Part shown: positions 35,098 to 42,954 of the stretch, piece by piece | How the letters are laid out: each line of letters opens with the position of its first letter | Position numbering within the stretch: the first letter of the stretch is position 1 | Origin: an uncultured Clostridia bacterium | GTDB lineage: Bacteria > Bacillota > Clostridia > Oscillospirales > Acutalibacteraceae | Reading direction: 5' to 3' | Assembly: GCA_947585745.1 (NCBI GenBank) | Contig: CANPXF010000001.1 | Span: 62,001 to 126,000 of the forward strand | DNA: 64,000 nucleotides | Position numbers and translations under genes: made by a program | Notes under the pieces: generated by a model | Told to the model about the DNA's origin: nothing | What the model saw: only the letters and a program-made list of their open reading frames with translations | Databases searched by the model: none

Positions 35098-36048
35098 TTA
35101 TTTTAGCGCGCGCTTTAAAATTTTAAGATTATTTTTCATAACCGAAAGATACGTTGTTTTATCCTCGGACTGCTCTAATGTTACGGACTGCATAGAGTTT
35201 AACGTCAGTATTTCCTGATTTTTCGACCTTGTGCAGTTTTTCACCGTCCGAGCCAGCGAACCGTCGGAGCCGTCTATCTGAAAAATCGAGTTTAATTTAA
35301 GCTCGTCAATTTTTTTCGCGAGAAAAGTAATTGTTTCAAAGCTTGCCTCGGCGTCAGCCTCACAGCCCGGAAACGCGGCGTAGTAGGAAAGTCCGTAGTC
35401 GTCAAACATATACCGAAACGGAAAACGGTCCGCGAAAACAAGCGTCTTTATCCGCGCGTTCTCAACAACGGTTTTGTAATCCCTGTCAACCGCGCTGAGC
35501 CTTTTGATATACTTTTTTGTATTTAAAGCGTATTCGTCTTTATACTCCTCGTTAATTTCACCGAGTTTTCCGCTTATATAACCGCAAAAAAGCTCGGCAT
35601 TTTTAAGCGACAGCCAGACGTGCTCGTCGTTTTCGGCTTCTCCGCTCTTTTCTCCCTGCATACCCTCGACAATTTCCTCCCGTTTTACGTCATCGCTTAA
35701 AACGTCGAGAAGATTTACGACTGTCATATTTTTGTTTACCGCCTCTTTGAGCGCGTCCTCCATCCACTCGTCGGACTCACCGCCTGTATAGATAAACATA
35801 TCGCAGTTTGAAATTTTTACAATATCCTCCGCGGAGGGCTGAAAGCTGTGGGGGTCGACGCCGTTGTCGATAAGCATTGTAACCTCCGCGCTGTTTCCCG
35901 CAATTTCCCTTACCCAATCGTAAACGGGAAAAATCGAGGCGACTATATTTATTTTTCCGTTTTCATTACCATTTTCCGCTTTTGCGCATCCGCTCATAAT
36001 GCAGATTAACAACAAAACTGATATACAAAACGCCGTGATTTTTTTCAT
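35098..36048 (-). CDS. znuA: Zinc/manganese-binding lipoprotein (ZnuA/AdcA-like)
   Basis: The 316-aa protein has a lipobox (LLICIMSGC) and the cluster A-I fold of metal-binding proteins: IVASIFPVYDWVREIAG, DPHSFQPS with the first metal His, and DEHVWLSLKNAE with the second. The usual third His in the H-x-A-F-x-Y block is replaced: the sequence is FADRFPFRYMFDDYGLSYYAAFPGC. The usual long His/Asp-rich loop is absent apart from GEAENDEH. The site may therefore be a variant, perhaps using Asp or Cys. It is followed directly by ATPase and permease genes, so the importer is complete. Confidence 0.88.
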   Translation of the reverse strand: MKKITAFCISVLLLICIMSGCAKAENGNENGKINIVASIFPVYDWVREIAGNSAEVTMLIDNGVDPHSFQPSAEDIVKISNCDMFIYTGGESDEWMEDALKEAVNKNMTVVNLLDVLSDDVKREEIVEGMQGEKSGEAENDEHVWLSLKNAELFCGYISGKLGEINEEYKDEYALNTKKYIKRLSAVDRDYKTVVENARIKTLVFADRFPFRYMFDDYGLSYYAAFPGCEADAEASFETITFLAKKIDELKLNSIFQIDGSDGSLARTVKNCTRSKNQEILTLNSMQSVTLEQSEDKTTYLSVMKNNLKILKRALK

Positions 36049-36096
36049 ATATTTAACCTCAATAAAGTCTTGTAATAAAATTTATCTTTATAAGCG

Positions 36097-36516
36097 TTAC
36101 TCACGAATGCCGTTTTCGGATTTACCGCTGTTTTGGCACTTAGCGCACACACCGTAAAGCACGGTTTCGCCCTTGTCAATCGAAAAATTTTCATTTTCAG
36201 CTACGCTGGTTATGAGCGAGTTTGCAACCGAGGTCTGCATATGATACGTCTTTCCGCATTTTTTACAGCTTAAATGCAGACATTCCCTGCACCTCTCATC
36301 GTCAAGGTACCGATAGACCGCCTCGCGTTGACTGCTGTTTGGGGCGCGTCTGATTTTTCCCTCCGATTCCATATCGGCAAGGTTTCGGTACACGGCGCTT
36401 TTGCTGATTTTATCTGCAAGCGCAAGCGCAATCTGATTAGCGGAAATGTTTTCATCAACGTGCTTTGAAAGATATTCAGTAAGAATTTTTCTCTGTTTTG
36501 TAATATACTTTGACAT
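36097..36516 (-). CDS. Fur-family metalloregulator (Zur-like)
   Basis: Start chosen at the ATG at 36516 (MSKYITKQRKILTEYL); the tracked extension would run through the promoter's operator. The protein shows the Fur winged helix (ENISANQIALALADKISKSAVYRNLADMESEGKIRR) and two CxxC pairs: CRECLHLSCKKCGKTYH and CAKCQNSGK for the structural zinc. It is the first gene of an operon with the ABC metal importer (48-base gap). Target metal is inferred as zinc from its neighbours; a Mur-type or PerR role is not excluded. Confidence 0.87.
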   Translation of the reverse strand: MSKYITKQRKILTEYLSKHVDENISANQIALALADKISKSAVYRNLADMESEGKIRRAPNSSQREAVYRYLDDERCRECLHLSCKKCGKTYHMQTSVANSLITSVAENENFSIDKGETVLYGVCAKCQNSGKSENGIRE

Positions 36517-36530
36517 TACGGCCACCCTCG

Positions 36531-36553
36531 AATTTGCGAATATTTCGCAAATT
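36531..36553. promoter_or_regulatory. Perfect 23-bp palindromic operator at the Fur/metal-importer promoter
   Basis: AATTTGCGAA and its exact inverse TTCGCAAATT flank a central TAT. The site lies between the -10 box and the start codon of the Fur-family gene, overlapping the probable transcription start, so a bound repressor would block the operon. The half site differs from the classic Fur, PerR and Zur boxes. Confidence 0.8.
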
Positions 36554-36582
36554 AGTATAACACGCGCATAATTAAAAGTCAA
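36554..36582 (-). promoter_or_regulatory. sigmaA-type promoter of the Fur/metal-importer operon
   Basis: On the minus strand, TTGACT, a 17-bp spacer, then TATACT immediately precede the palindromic operator. Confidence 0.85.
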
Positions 36583-36663
36583 ACAAAATTATATTTAAAA
36601 TTTCTGCCTTTTCCCCGTTTAATACAGCTTTATCCGCAGATACTATATTATCGGAGGCAGAAT

Positions 36664-37341
36664 ATGGACATTTTAAAGGTTATACTCGCGTCGTTTTTTT
36701 CCGCGGCGCTGTTATTTGTTGTTGCAAAATTTATCGGTCACAAGCAGATTTCACAGCTTAACTTTTTTGACTACATTACGGGAATTACAATCGGCTCAAT
36801 CGCCGCCGAGATTGCCACAACGCTCGAAAAACCGTGGTGGAAACCGATAGTTTCTATGATTGTTTACGGAGCGGTTTCAATTTTATTAAGCGTATCGGCC
36901 GCAAAGTTCCCGAAAATGAGAAAATATATCAACGGAACGCCGACAATAATAATGAACAACCAAAAGCTCTACAGAAAAAATATGAAAAAAGCAAAGCTCG
37001 AGCTAAGCGAATTTATGCTTATGTGCCGAAAAGAGGGCTATTTTAATCTCGAGGACATTCAGACCGCGGTTTTTGAGTGCAACGGAGAGCTGACAATTCT
37101 TCCGACAAGCTCAAAGCGCCCGCTCAATCCCGAGGATATATGCCTTACGCCCGAGCCTGAATATATAAGCGCGGAGGTAATTATGGACGGAAGAATTTTG
37201 GACGAAAATTTAAAACGAATGGGACTTGACAAAATATGGCTTAATAAACAGCTTGAAAAGCAGGGCTATAAAAACGCTAAGGAAGTTTTTCTCGGGGTTT
37301 GCGACAGCAACAACAAACTCACCCTGTATAAAGGCGAATAA
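36664..37341 (+). CDS. DUF421 (YetF/YcaP family) membrane protein
   Basis: The 225-aa protein has three N-terminal membrane helices with the family motif SQLNFFDYITGITIGSIAAEIA, then the cytoplasmic DUF421 domain (GTPTIIMNNQKLYRKNMKKAKLELSEFMLMCRKEGYFNLEDIQTAVFECNGELTIL). In B. subtilis such proteins (YetF, YdfR and others) are linked to membrane or spore germination functions; the biochemical role is undefined. It has a CGGAGG site and an apparent own promoter. It is divergent from the Fur operon. Confidence 0.9.
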   Translation: MDILKVILASFFSAALLFVVAKFIGHKQISQLNFFDYITGITIGSIAAEIATTLEKPWWKPIVSMIVYGAVSILLSVSAAKFPKMRKYINGTPTIIMNNQKLYRKNMKKAKLELSEFMLMCRKEGYFNLEDIQTAVFECNGELTILPTSSKRPLNPEDICLTPEPEYISAEVIMDGRILDENLKRMGLDKIWLNKQLEKQGYKNAKEVFLGVCDSNNKLTLYKGE

Positions 37342-37432
37342 AGCAATTAAAAAAATCATTTGCCATCGTTTTCCTGTTTCAACAAAGAATTTACGATAAA
37401 GCAAATGAGCAAAATAAAATTGAGGTGATTGT

Positions 37433-37711
37433 ATGTCAAAAAAAGGAATGAAACGTCCGCAGAGAACCCATAATCAGGAAAGAAACGAGCTTCCTCCCGT
37501 ACCCGAAATTCAGGGAAACGCGAAACACACCAAGGAGAAAGCCCGCCCGATAATCGCGGGAACCGAGTACACTCCCCAGAAGGTCTACCACACAAAGCCA
37601 TATAAAAAGGAAAGGCCCATTTCATCGGTTTACGCCGTACTCGATAACGACCTCGCGAGGGATAATCTTGAAAATGATATTCCCGACGCGGATTTGCACG
37701 ATTTAAAATAA
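37433..37711 (+). CDS. Small basic hypothetical protein
   Basis: This 92-aa product has no domain I know. It is hydrophilic with a basic, Pro-rich first half (KRPQRTHNQERNELPPVPEIQ) and an acidic end (DNDLARDNLENDIPDADLHDLK), probably disordered. It has a good GAGGTGATT ribosome site, follows the DUF421 gene by about 90 bases and ends before the hairpin repeat at 37741. An ORF on the opposite strand over the same bases lacks a ribosome site and is rejected. Confidence 0.6.
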   Translation: MSKKGMKRPQRTHNQERNELPPVPEIQGNAKHTKEKARPIIAGTEYTPQKVYHTKPYKKERPISSVYAVLDNDLARDNLENDIPDADLHDLK

Positions 37712-37740
37712 GTTTAAACAATCAAACTCCTGTTAAAAAC

Positions 37741-37800
37741 GCATCCCCAAACGTATCTGCACTATCCAAAACAAGACAGAGGCAGAAACGTTTGGGGAAA
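37741..37800. repeat. Intergenic repeat, single truncated copy, forming a hairpin
   Basis: Contains the family core in reverse orientation (CTATCCAAAACAAGACAGAG) flanked by TCCCCAAACG and CGTTTGGGGA, which pair into a strong stem. Placed between convergent genes, it may also terminate transcription. It is followed by TTAATTC-type heptamers. Confidence 0.75.
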
Positions 37801-37829
37801 TTTAATTCTTAATTTTTAATTTTTAATTC

Positions 37830-39347
37830 CTAATTCTCTTCGGGCAGTTCAAACCAGAAGGTCGAGCCGAAACCGACCTTGCTGTTAACTCCGTAGCGGG
37901 CGCCGTGCAAATCAAGAATATTTTTTACAATTGAAAGCCCCAGTCCAGTACCGATAACTCCCCGCTTATGCTCCTTGTCAACCTTATAATATCTGTCCCA
38001 AATATATTCGAGCTTATCGGAGGGGATACCGTTTCCGTGGTCGGTTACTTCAATCCTCACGCGCTTGTTGCCGACCTTTTGGGTTACAATTACAACCTTG
38101 TCGTCACCGCAGTGATTAATCGCGTTGTTGATAAAGTTATATATAACCTGCCCTAATTTCACCTTGTCGGCATATACATATGCGTTTTTGTCATACTTAA
38201 AGCTTATGTTATAGCCCTCTTGCTCTCTGAGCTTTGTGTAGCGTTTGAAAATTTCGTTAATCTCGTCAGTAAGGCTAAACTGCTCCCTGTCAATTTCAAT
38301 AGCTCCCGACTGGAGCTTTGAGAGGTCGAGCATATCGTTTACAAGCGACGAGAGCCTGTTCGCCTCGTCTATAATCACCTGAACATTTTCGGGCGTGTTC
38401 TCTCCGGGCAAATCACGCATAACCTCGCCGTAGCCCGTAATCATTGTGAGCGGAGTGCGCAGGTCGTGGGAAATATTCGCAATAAGCTCCTGCCTTAGAT
38501 TGTCCGTTTTCTGAAGCTCTTTTCGGGTTATGTTAAGCGTGTCGCTAAGCTCGTTTACTTCGAGATAACCCGTGCTGTCAAACTCAACGCCGTAGTTTCC
38601 GCGCGCAAGCTTTTTGATTGTTGTATTAATTTCAACAAGCGGACGCGATAGCCTTTTTGATACTATAAATGCGAGTATAATCGCAAAGACTATAAAAACT
38701 ATACTCACGACAGTAAGCTGTATTCTGATTGTATTTACAACCGAATCGACGGGAGTAATCATCGCCGTAATAAGCACAAAACATTCTTCTGTTCCGCCAA
38801 GCTTTAAAATTTGGGCGTATACAAGATTTTCAACAAGGCTTCCGCCTCGTCCCCTGATTCTCCAACCCGATATTCCCGCAAATTCATCAGCGGACGCCTC
38901 TGCGCCTTCAAACGAAAAGCTTACTCCGTTTTCTTCAGCGGACGAGGTGGAAATATATTTCCCCCCCGCCTCGCGCGCAAGCCTATAGTACGAATACACA
39001 ACGTGCATATTTATATCGCGAAGTCCCGAAGGGTTGTTGTATTCGCTGTCATATTCCTTTGTCATTATCGCGTCCGTGGAGTTATAAACATAAACGCTCA
39101 TTTCGTTCTCGCGGGATATGTTAAAAATCTTTGTCGCCGTGTCATCCCCGCTTTCTATACTTCTTGTAATCTCTGAGGCATATCCTTTCACCTGCGACTG
39201 GCGGATAAGCTTGTAGCAGGTTTCGAGAAAGGCAATCTGAAAAATCCATAAAAACACGAGCATAGCGACCGAAAAAGCTATAAAATAGATACTAAGCTTG
39301 TACCTTAACGGAAGGCTTTTCCAACGCGAAATTTTAGTTTGTTTCAA
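37830..39347 (-). CDS. Membrane sensor histidine kinase
   Basis: The 505-aa kinase has two membrane helices (about 17-36 and 210-232) flanking a 170-residue extracellular sensor domain, a HAMP segment (KRLSRPLVEINTTIKKLARGNYG), the H box NISHDLRTPLTMITGYGE, N box NFINNAINHC and G boxes ITDHGNGIP-like and GTGLGLSIVKNILDLHG. It overlaps the response regulator gene by 14 bases, a standard two-component pair. Family resemblance is to PhoR/WalK-like kinases. The signal is unknown, and no dedicated target gene is adjacent. Confidence 0.93.
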   Translation of the reverse strand: MKQTKISRWKSLPLRYKLSIYFIAFSVAMLVFLWIFQIAFLETCYKLIRQSQVKGYASEITRSIESGDDTATKIFNISRENEMSVYVYNSTDAIMTKEYDSEYNNPSGLRDINMHVVYSYYRLAREAGGKYISTSSAEENGVSFSFEGAEASADEFAGISGWRIRGRGGSLVENLVYAQILKLGGTEECFVLITAMITPVDSVVNTIRIQLTVVSIVFIVFAIILAFIVSKRLSRPLVEINTTIKKLARGNYGVEFDSTGYLEVNELSDTLNITRKELQKTDNLRQELIANISHDLRTPLTMITGYGEVMRDLPGENTPENVQVIIDEANRLSSLVNDMLDLSKLQSGAIEIDREQFSLTDEINEIFKRYTKLREQEGYNISFKYDKNAYVYADKVKLGQVIYNFINNAINHCGDDKVVIVTQKVGNKRVRIEVTDHGNGIPSDKLEYIWDRYYKVDKEHKRGVIGTGLGLSIVKNILDLHGARYGVNSKVGFGSTFWFELPEEN

Positions 39348-40011
39348 AACGATACCCTACCCCCCGAAGCGTAACTATACATTTGCTGTACGGACCGAGC
39401 GATTTTCTTAAAAGCTTTATATGCGTATCCAAGGTTCTCTCGTCGCCGAAAAAGTCATATCCCCACACCTCAGAAATAAGCTTTTCCCTCGTAAGCGCAA
39501 GCCCCTTGTTCTTAACCATATAGAAAAACAACTCGTATTCCTTTGGCGTCATCTGCGCGCGTTCGCCGTCGATTGTGACAATTCTCGCGGAAAAATCAAC
39601 CGTAAGCCCCTCATATTTAAAAATATCCTTTACATTCTGCTCCGAATTGTTTGAACAGCGCTTAATTACCGCGTTTACACGCATCATCAGCTCCCTCGGA
39701 GAAAACGGCTTTACAACATAATCGTCGCTTCCAAGCTCAAAGCCGTGGATTTTATCGTATTCCTCGCCCCGCGCGGAAAGCATAATAACGGGAGTGTTTG
39801 AAAATTTTTTGATTTCCCTGCACGCTGAAAAGCCGTCAAGCTCGGGCATCATAACGTCCATTATAATAAGGTCGTACTTATTTTTTCGGCAGATTTCAAT
39901 CGCCTGCATTCCGTCAACCGCCTCATCAACGCTATGCCCCTCAAACTCCGCGTACTTTTTTATAAGCTGTCGTATTCTGAACTCATCGTCAACTACCAAA
40001 AGCCTGCTCAT
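39334..40011 (-). CDS. OmpR/PhoB-family response regulator
   Basis: The 225-aa protein has a receiver domain with the phospho-acceptor in YDLIIMDVMMPELDG, Thr/Ser and Lys positions (VIMLSARGEEYDK, YVVKPFSPREL), and a winged-helix domain ending KSLGPYSKCIVTLRGVGYRF. It pairs with the histidine kinase encoded downstream. GGGAGGAATAAA is its ribosome site. A TATAAT-like -10 lies about 40 bases upstream but I could not identify a good -35. Confidence 0.95.
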   Translation of the reverse strand: MSRLLVVDDEFRIRQLIKKYAEFEGHSVDEAVDGMQAIEICRKNKYDLIIMDVMMPELDGFSACREIKKFSNTPVIMLSARGEEYDKIHGFELGSDDYVVKPFSPRELMMRVNAVIKRCSNNSEQNVKDIFKYEGLTVDFSARIVTIDGERAQMTPKEYELFFYMVKNKGLALTREKLISEVWGYDFFGDERTLDTHIKLLRKSLGPYSKCIVTLRGVGYRFETN

Positions 40012-40140
40012 TTTTATTCCTCCCGCAATTTTTGCAATTATACAAATATTTTAATATCACAATGTGAAAACTGTATGTCGAAAAACAAAATTTCTTATGA
40101 TATAAATATACCATAAACCACGTGTTTTTCAAATAATAAA

Positions 40141-40169
40141 TTGATTTAATCGCTTTTTTGTTTTATAAT
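40141..40169 (+). promoter_or_regulatory. sigmaA-type promoter of the fumarase operon
   Basis: TTGATT and TATAAT with a 17-bp spacer, about 35 bases before the fumarase alpha start. Confidence 0.75.
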
Positions 40170-40203
40170 ACTTATCAAAAGATTTTAAAATTAAGGGGTT
40201 ATT

Positions 40204-41052
40204 ATGGAAACACGAGTTATTAAGTCAAGCGAAATAACAGAAACCGTTAAAAGGCTTTTTATGGACTGCAATTATTTTATCGGCGACGATATTATGAACG
40301 CGCTTAAAAACGCGCGTGATAAAGAGGATAACGACACAGCTAAGAGCGTTCTTTCGCAGATTATTGAAAACGACGAGATTGCCTCCAATGAACAAATCCC
40401 GATGTGTCAGGACACGGGTATGGCGGTGCTTTTCGTTGAATACGGCGACAAGGTGTGTATTGACGGAGATTTTGAAAGCGCTGTTGAGGAGGGCGTGCGC
40501 AGAGCGTACGACGAGGGATATTTGAGAAAGAGCGTTGTTTTTGACCCCGTTTTCGACAGAATTAACACAAAGGACAACACCCCCGCGATTATTCACACAA
40601 AAATTGTTTCGGGCGATAAAATAAAAATCACGGCAGGCGGAAAGGGCTTCGGAAGCGAGAATATGTCGGCTGTAAAAATGGTCACCCCGTCTTACGGAGC
40701 GGAGGGCGTTAAGGATTTTATTCTTGAAACGGTTAAAAACGCAGGTCCGAATCCCTGTCCCCCGATTGTTGTCGGAGTGGGAATCGGCGGTACTTTTGAA
40801 CGCTCGGCACAGCTTGCGAAAAAGGCGACGTTCAGAAGTATTGATACGGAAAATCCCGACCCGCGCTACGCTGAAATGGAAAAAGAGCTTTTAGAAAAAA
40901 TAAACAAAATGGGCTTTGGCCCCGCGGGCTTGGGCGGAAAGACAACAGCGCTCGGCGTAAACATTGAAGTAAGCCCCACACATATTGCCGGAATGCCCGT
41001 CGCGGTTAACATATGCTGTCACGCCGCGAGACACAAAACCGCCGTTATTTAA
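40204..41052 (+). CDS. fumA: Fumarate hydratase class I, alpha subunit
   Basis: The 282-aa protein matches the N-terminal half of iron-sulfur class I fumarases. The three cysteines expected for the 4Fe-4S cluster are seen in [27 protein letters not shown] and [15 protein letters not shown]. The enzyme interconverts fumarate and malate; in anaerobes without a full cycle it usually runs toward fumarate. The beta subunit gene follows after 46 bases, the split form usual in Clostridia. Tartrate dehydratase subunits are similar, so substrate is inferred from family frequency. Confidence 0.92.
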   Translation: METRVIKSSEITETVKRLFMDCNYFIGDDIMNALKNARDKEDNDTAKSVLSQIIENDEIASNEQIPMCQDTGMAVLFVEYGDKVCIDGDFESAVEEGVRRAYDEGYLRKSVVFDPVFDRINTKDNTPAIIHTKIVSGDKIKITAGGKGFGSENMSAVKMVTPSYGAEGVKDFILETVKNAGPNPCPPIVVGVGIGGTFERSAQLAKKATFRSIDTENPDPRYAEMEKELLEKINKMGFGPAGLGGKTTALGVNIEVSPTHIAGMPVAVNICCHAARHKTAVI

Positions 41053-41098
41053 TTTACATAAAAACGATATTATATTAACAGATACATAGAGGTAAAAT

Positions 41099-41647
41099 AT
41101 GAAAAGAATTACACTTCCGCTGACAGACGAACAGATAAGCACGCTCAAGGCAGGCGACAGCGTTTTGCTTTCGGGTACAATGATAACAGGCAGAGACGCC
41201 GCCCACAAAAGACTTTTTGAGTTAATACAAAACGGAGAAAAGCTCCCCGTTGATATAAAAGACGAAACGATTTACTATGTAGGCCCCGCCCCCGCAAAGC
41301 CGGGTTACGCGGTAGGTCCCGCAGGTCCGACATCAAGCTACAGAATGGATAAATATGCTCCCGCCCTGCTTGATATGGGTTTAAAGGGTATGGTCGGAAA
41401 AGGCAGGCGAAGTGATGAGGTTATTGACGCGATTGTCCGCAATCACGCGGTCTACTTTTGCGCGATAGGCGGAGCCGCCGCGCTTATAGCAAAGAGCATT
41501 AAAAAAACCGAACCCATTTGCTACGAGGATTTGGGTACGGAATCTGTAAGAAGATATTATGTCGAGGATTTTCCCTGCATAGTCGCGATAGACTGCGAGG
41601 GCAATAATATTTATATGTCCGCGTCAGACATTTCAGCTCCTATTTGA
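41099..41647 (+). CDS. fumB: Fumarate hydratase class I, beta subunit
   Basis: The 182-aa protein is the C-terminal half of class I fumarase. It shows SGTMITGRDAAHKRLFELI, YYVGPAPAKPGYAVGPAGPTSSYRMDKYAP and GGAAALIAKSIK, the family's substrate-binding segments. It forms the active enzyme with the alpha subunit just upstream. No gene follows for 500 bases; that gap is filled with the intergenic repeat family. Confidence 0.92.
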   Translation: MKRITLPLTDEQISTLKAGDSVLLSGTMITGRDAAHKRLFELIQNGEKLPVDIKDETIYYVGPAPAKPGYAVGPAGPTSSYRMDKYAPALLDMGLKGMVGKGRRSDEVIDAIVRNHAVYFCAIGGAAALIAKSIKKTEPICYEDLGTESVRRYYVEDFPCIVAIDCEGNNIYMSASDISAPI

Positions 41648-42150
41648 AATTCATATCCCCCAGACGTTTCTTCCTCTATCTCACTTTGGATATAGAGGAC
41701 AGGTTCTTTTTAGATTTTCCACATCATACATTTCAGTCCCTTTTTTTATATCTCTACGTCAAACATTGCAGTCCCTCTCTAAAAAGCATATCCTCCAAAC
41801 GTTTAAGCCTCTGTTTTGTTTTGGATACGGAGGATATGTTCTGCGGAAAATCTCTATCAAACATTTCCTCTAAATATAATTTGAATAGGAATAAAAAGTT
41901 TACCTTTAAATCCAATTCTTAATTCTTAACTCTTAATTCTTAATTTTTTATATCCCCACGTCATACATTGCAGTCCCTCTCGGAAAATTCATATCCCCCA
42001 AACCTTTCTGCCCCTGTCTTGTTTTGGATAGAAAGGACAGGTTCTGCGGTAAACTTTTTAAAAACTTTTCCTTTCTATATGTTTTGAAAAGGAAATAAAA
42101 GTTTACCTTTAAATCTAATTCTTAATTCTTAACTCTTAATTCTTAATTCA
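41648..42150 (+). repeat. Cluster of three intergenic repeat units with heptamer runs
   Basis: Three same-direction units at about 41648-41712, 41750-41846 and 41950-42049, each with the box CATATCCCCCA (or CCTCCA), the core TTTGGATA and an end like GGTTCTGCGG. Two are followed by a spacer ending AAAAGTTTACCTTTAAATC and runs of TTAATTC-type heptamers. No gene is supported here; the tracked 92-aa ORF at 41644 lies in the repeats. Confidence 0.85.
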
Positions 42151-42151
42151 T

Positions 42152-42178
42152 AAAGCGCGGTTCAATCCGCGCTTTTTT
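42152..42178. terminator. Terminator shared by fumarase side and GNAT gene
   Basis: AAAGCGCGG and CCGCGCTTT pair over a 6-nt loop with T runs on both strands. The GNAT stop codon overlaps its edge. Confidence 0.85.
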
Positions 42179-42680
42179 ACTTGCCGTTTTCTATCTCATA
42201 ATAGTAGACGACAATATCCTCATATTCATTTTTTCTGTTTAAAAAACCTTTGGGAATTACTCCCAATGCCTTAAACCCGAGTTTTTTATACAGCTTATGC
42301 GCCGAAACATTGCTCTTTACAACAGCGTTAAACTGCAAAATTTTAAAGCCGTTTTCCCCCGCGCGCTCTATGCTGTCGCGGACTAATTTTTCACCGATAT
42401 GAAGTCCGCGGAATTCAGATTTTACAGCATAGCTTGCGTTGCTTATATGTCCGCACCGTCCCACGTTGTTGGGGTGAAGAATATAAAGTCCCAAAAGCTT
42501 TTTGCTGTCTGTATCCTCGCAAACTCCGCAATAGCTTTGCCCCTCAAAAAACTTTACCGCTTCCTCAAAGTCAAGCGGTTCAATCTGCGGAAACGCGGTC
42601 CCCTCCGTAACGACCTCGTTCCAAATTTTCATCATTTCTTCTATATCATTTTCGTTATAATTTCGTATTTTTATTTCCAT
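42177..42680 (-). CDS. GNAT-family N-acetyltransferase (PAT/BAR-like)
   Basis: The 167-aa protein reads IKIRNYNENDIEEMMKIWNEVV at its start and has motif A in SEFRGLHIGEKLVRDSIERAGENG and the end LYKKLGFKALGVIPKGF, matching the phosphinothricin/L-amino-acid N-acetyltransferase branch of GNAT. Substrate specificity is unknown. It sits between a terminator and the 42.8-kb transcript. Confidence 0.9.
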   Translation of the reverse strand: MEIKIRNYNENDIEEMMKIWNEVVTEGTAFPQIEPLDFEEAVKFFEGQSYCGVCEDTDSKKLLGLYILHPNNVGRCGHISNASYAVKSEFRGLHIGEKLVRDSIERAGENGFKILQFNAVVKSNVSAHKLYKKLGFKALGVIPKGFLNRKNEYEDIVVYYYEIENGK

Positions 42681-42734
42681 AAACTCTCCCTTTAAAGCCG
42701 AAAAACTGCTCCTTTACCTTCGGCTTCAGCCTAA

Positions 42735-42782
42735 AAATATCGGGAAGATGATGCTGGTAAATCCAACATATCTTCCCGACAT
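42735..42782 (-). terminator. Terminator after the 46-aa peptide gene
   Basis: TCGGGAAGAT and ATCTTCCCGA pair perfectly; the minus strand continues TATTTTTAGG. Confidence 0.9.
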
Positions 42783-42789
42783 CGGTTTG

Positions 42790-42930
42790 TTAGTTCTGAT
42801 CTCCTATTATCTCCTCTTCGTCAATATCGTTAACGTCCTTAGCGATACCGTTGTCCTCAACGCTTGTCAAAAGCGTATCGGAAACCTCATACTTTATAAC
42901 TTCCATTTCGGGTGAAATATACCTTTTCAT
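42790..42930 (-). CDS. Small acidic 46-aa peptide, absent from the ORF track
   Basis: The minus strand encodes MKRYISPEMEVIKYEVSDTL followed by LTSVEDNGIAKDVNDIDEEE and a short end. AGGAAGATTTCT precedes the ATG and a clean terminator follows the stop. It starts 24 bases after the secreted Thr/Ser/Glu-rich protein gene on the same strand, so both share one transcript. The pattern 'M-K-K/R-Y-x-x-P-E-M-E-V-x-x-x-E-x-x-D-x-x-x-T-S' is one I associate with many short unannotated ORFs of gut bacteria, whose function I do not know. A peptide precursor is possible but no modification enzyme is nearby. Confidence 0.65.
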   Translation of the reverse strand: MKRYISPEMEVIKYEVSDTLLTSVEDNGIAKDVNDIDEEEIIGDQN

Positions 42931-42954
42931 AGAAATCTTCCTTTCTTTATATCT

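Noticed and set aside
36517-36582. Upstream start codon for the Fur-family gene as in the ORF track
   Set aside because: It would translate the operator palindrome and begin at the promoter -35 region; the internal ATG fits family N-termini.
41648-42150. Possible CRISPR array
   Set aside because: Units are 60-100 bp with irregular spacing and imperfect copies; no constant 25-40 bp repeat with uniform spacers and no cas genes.
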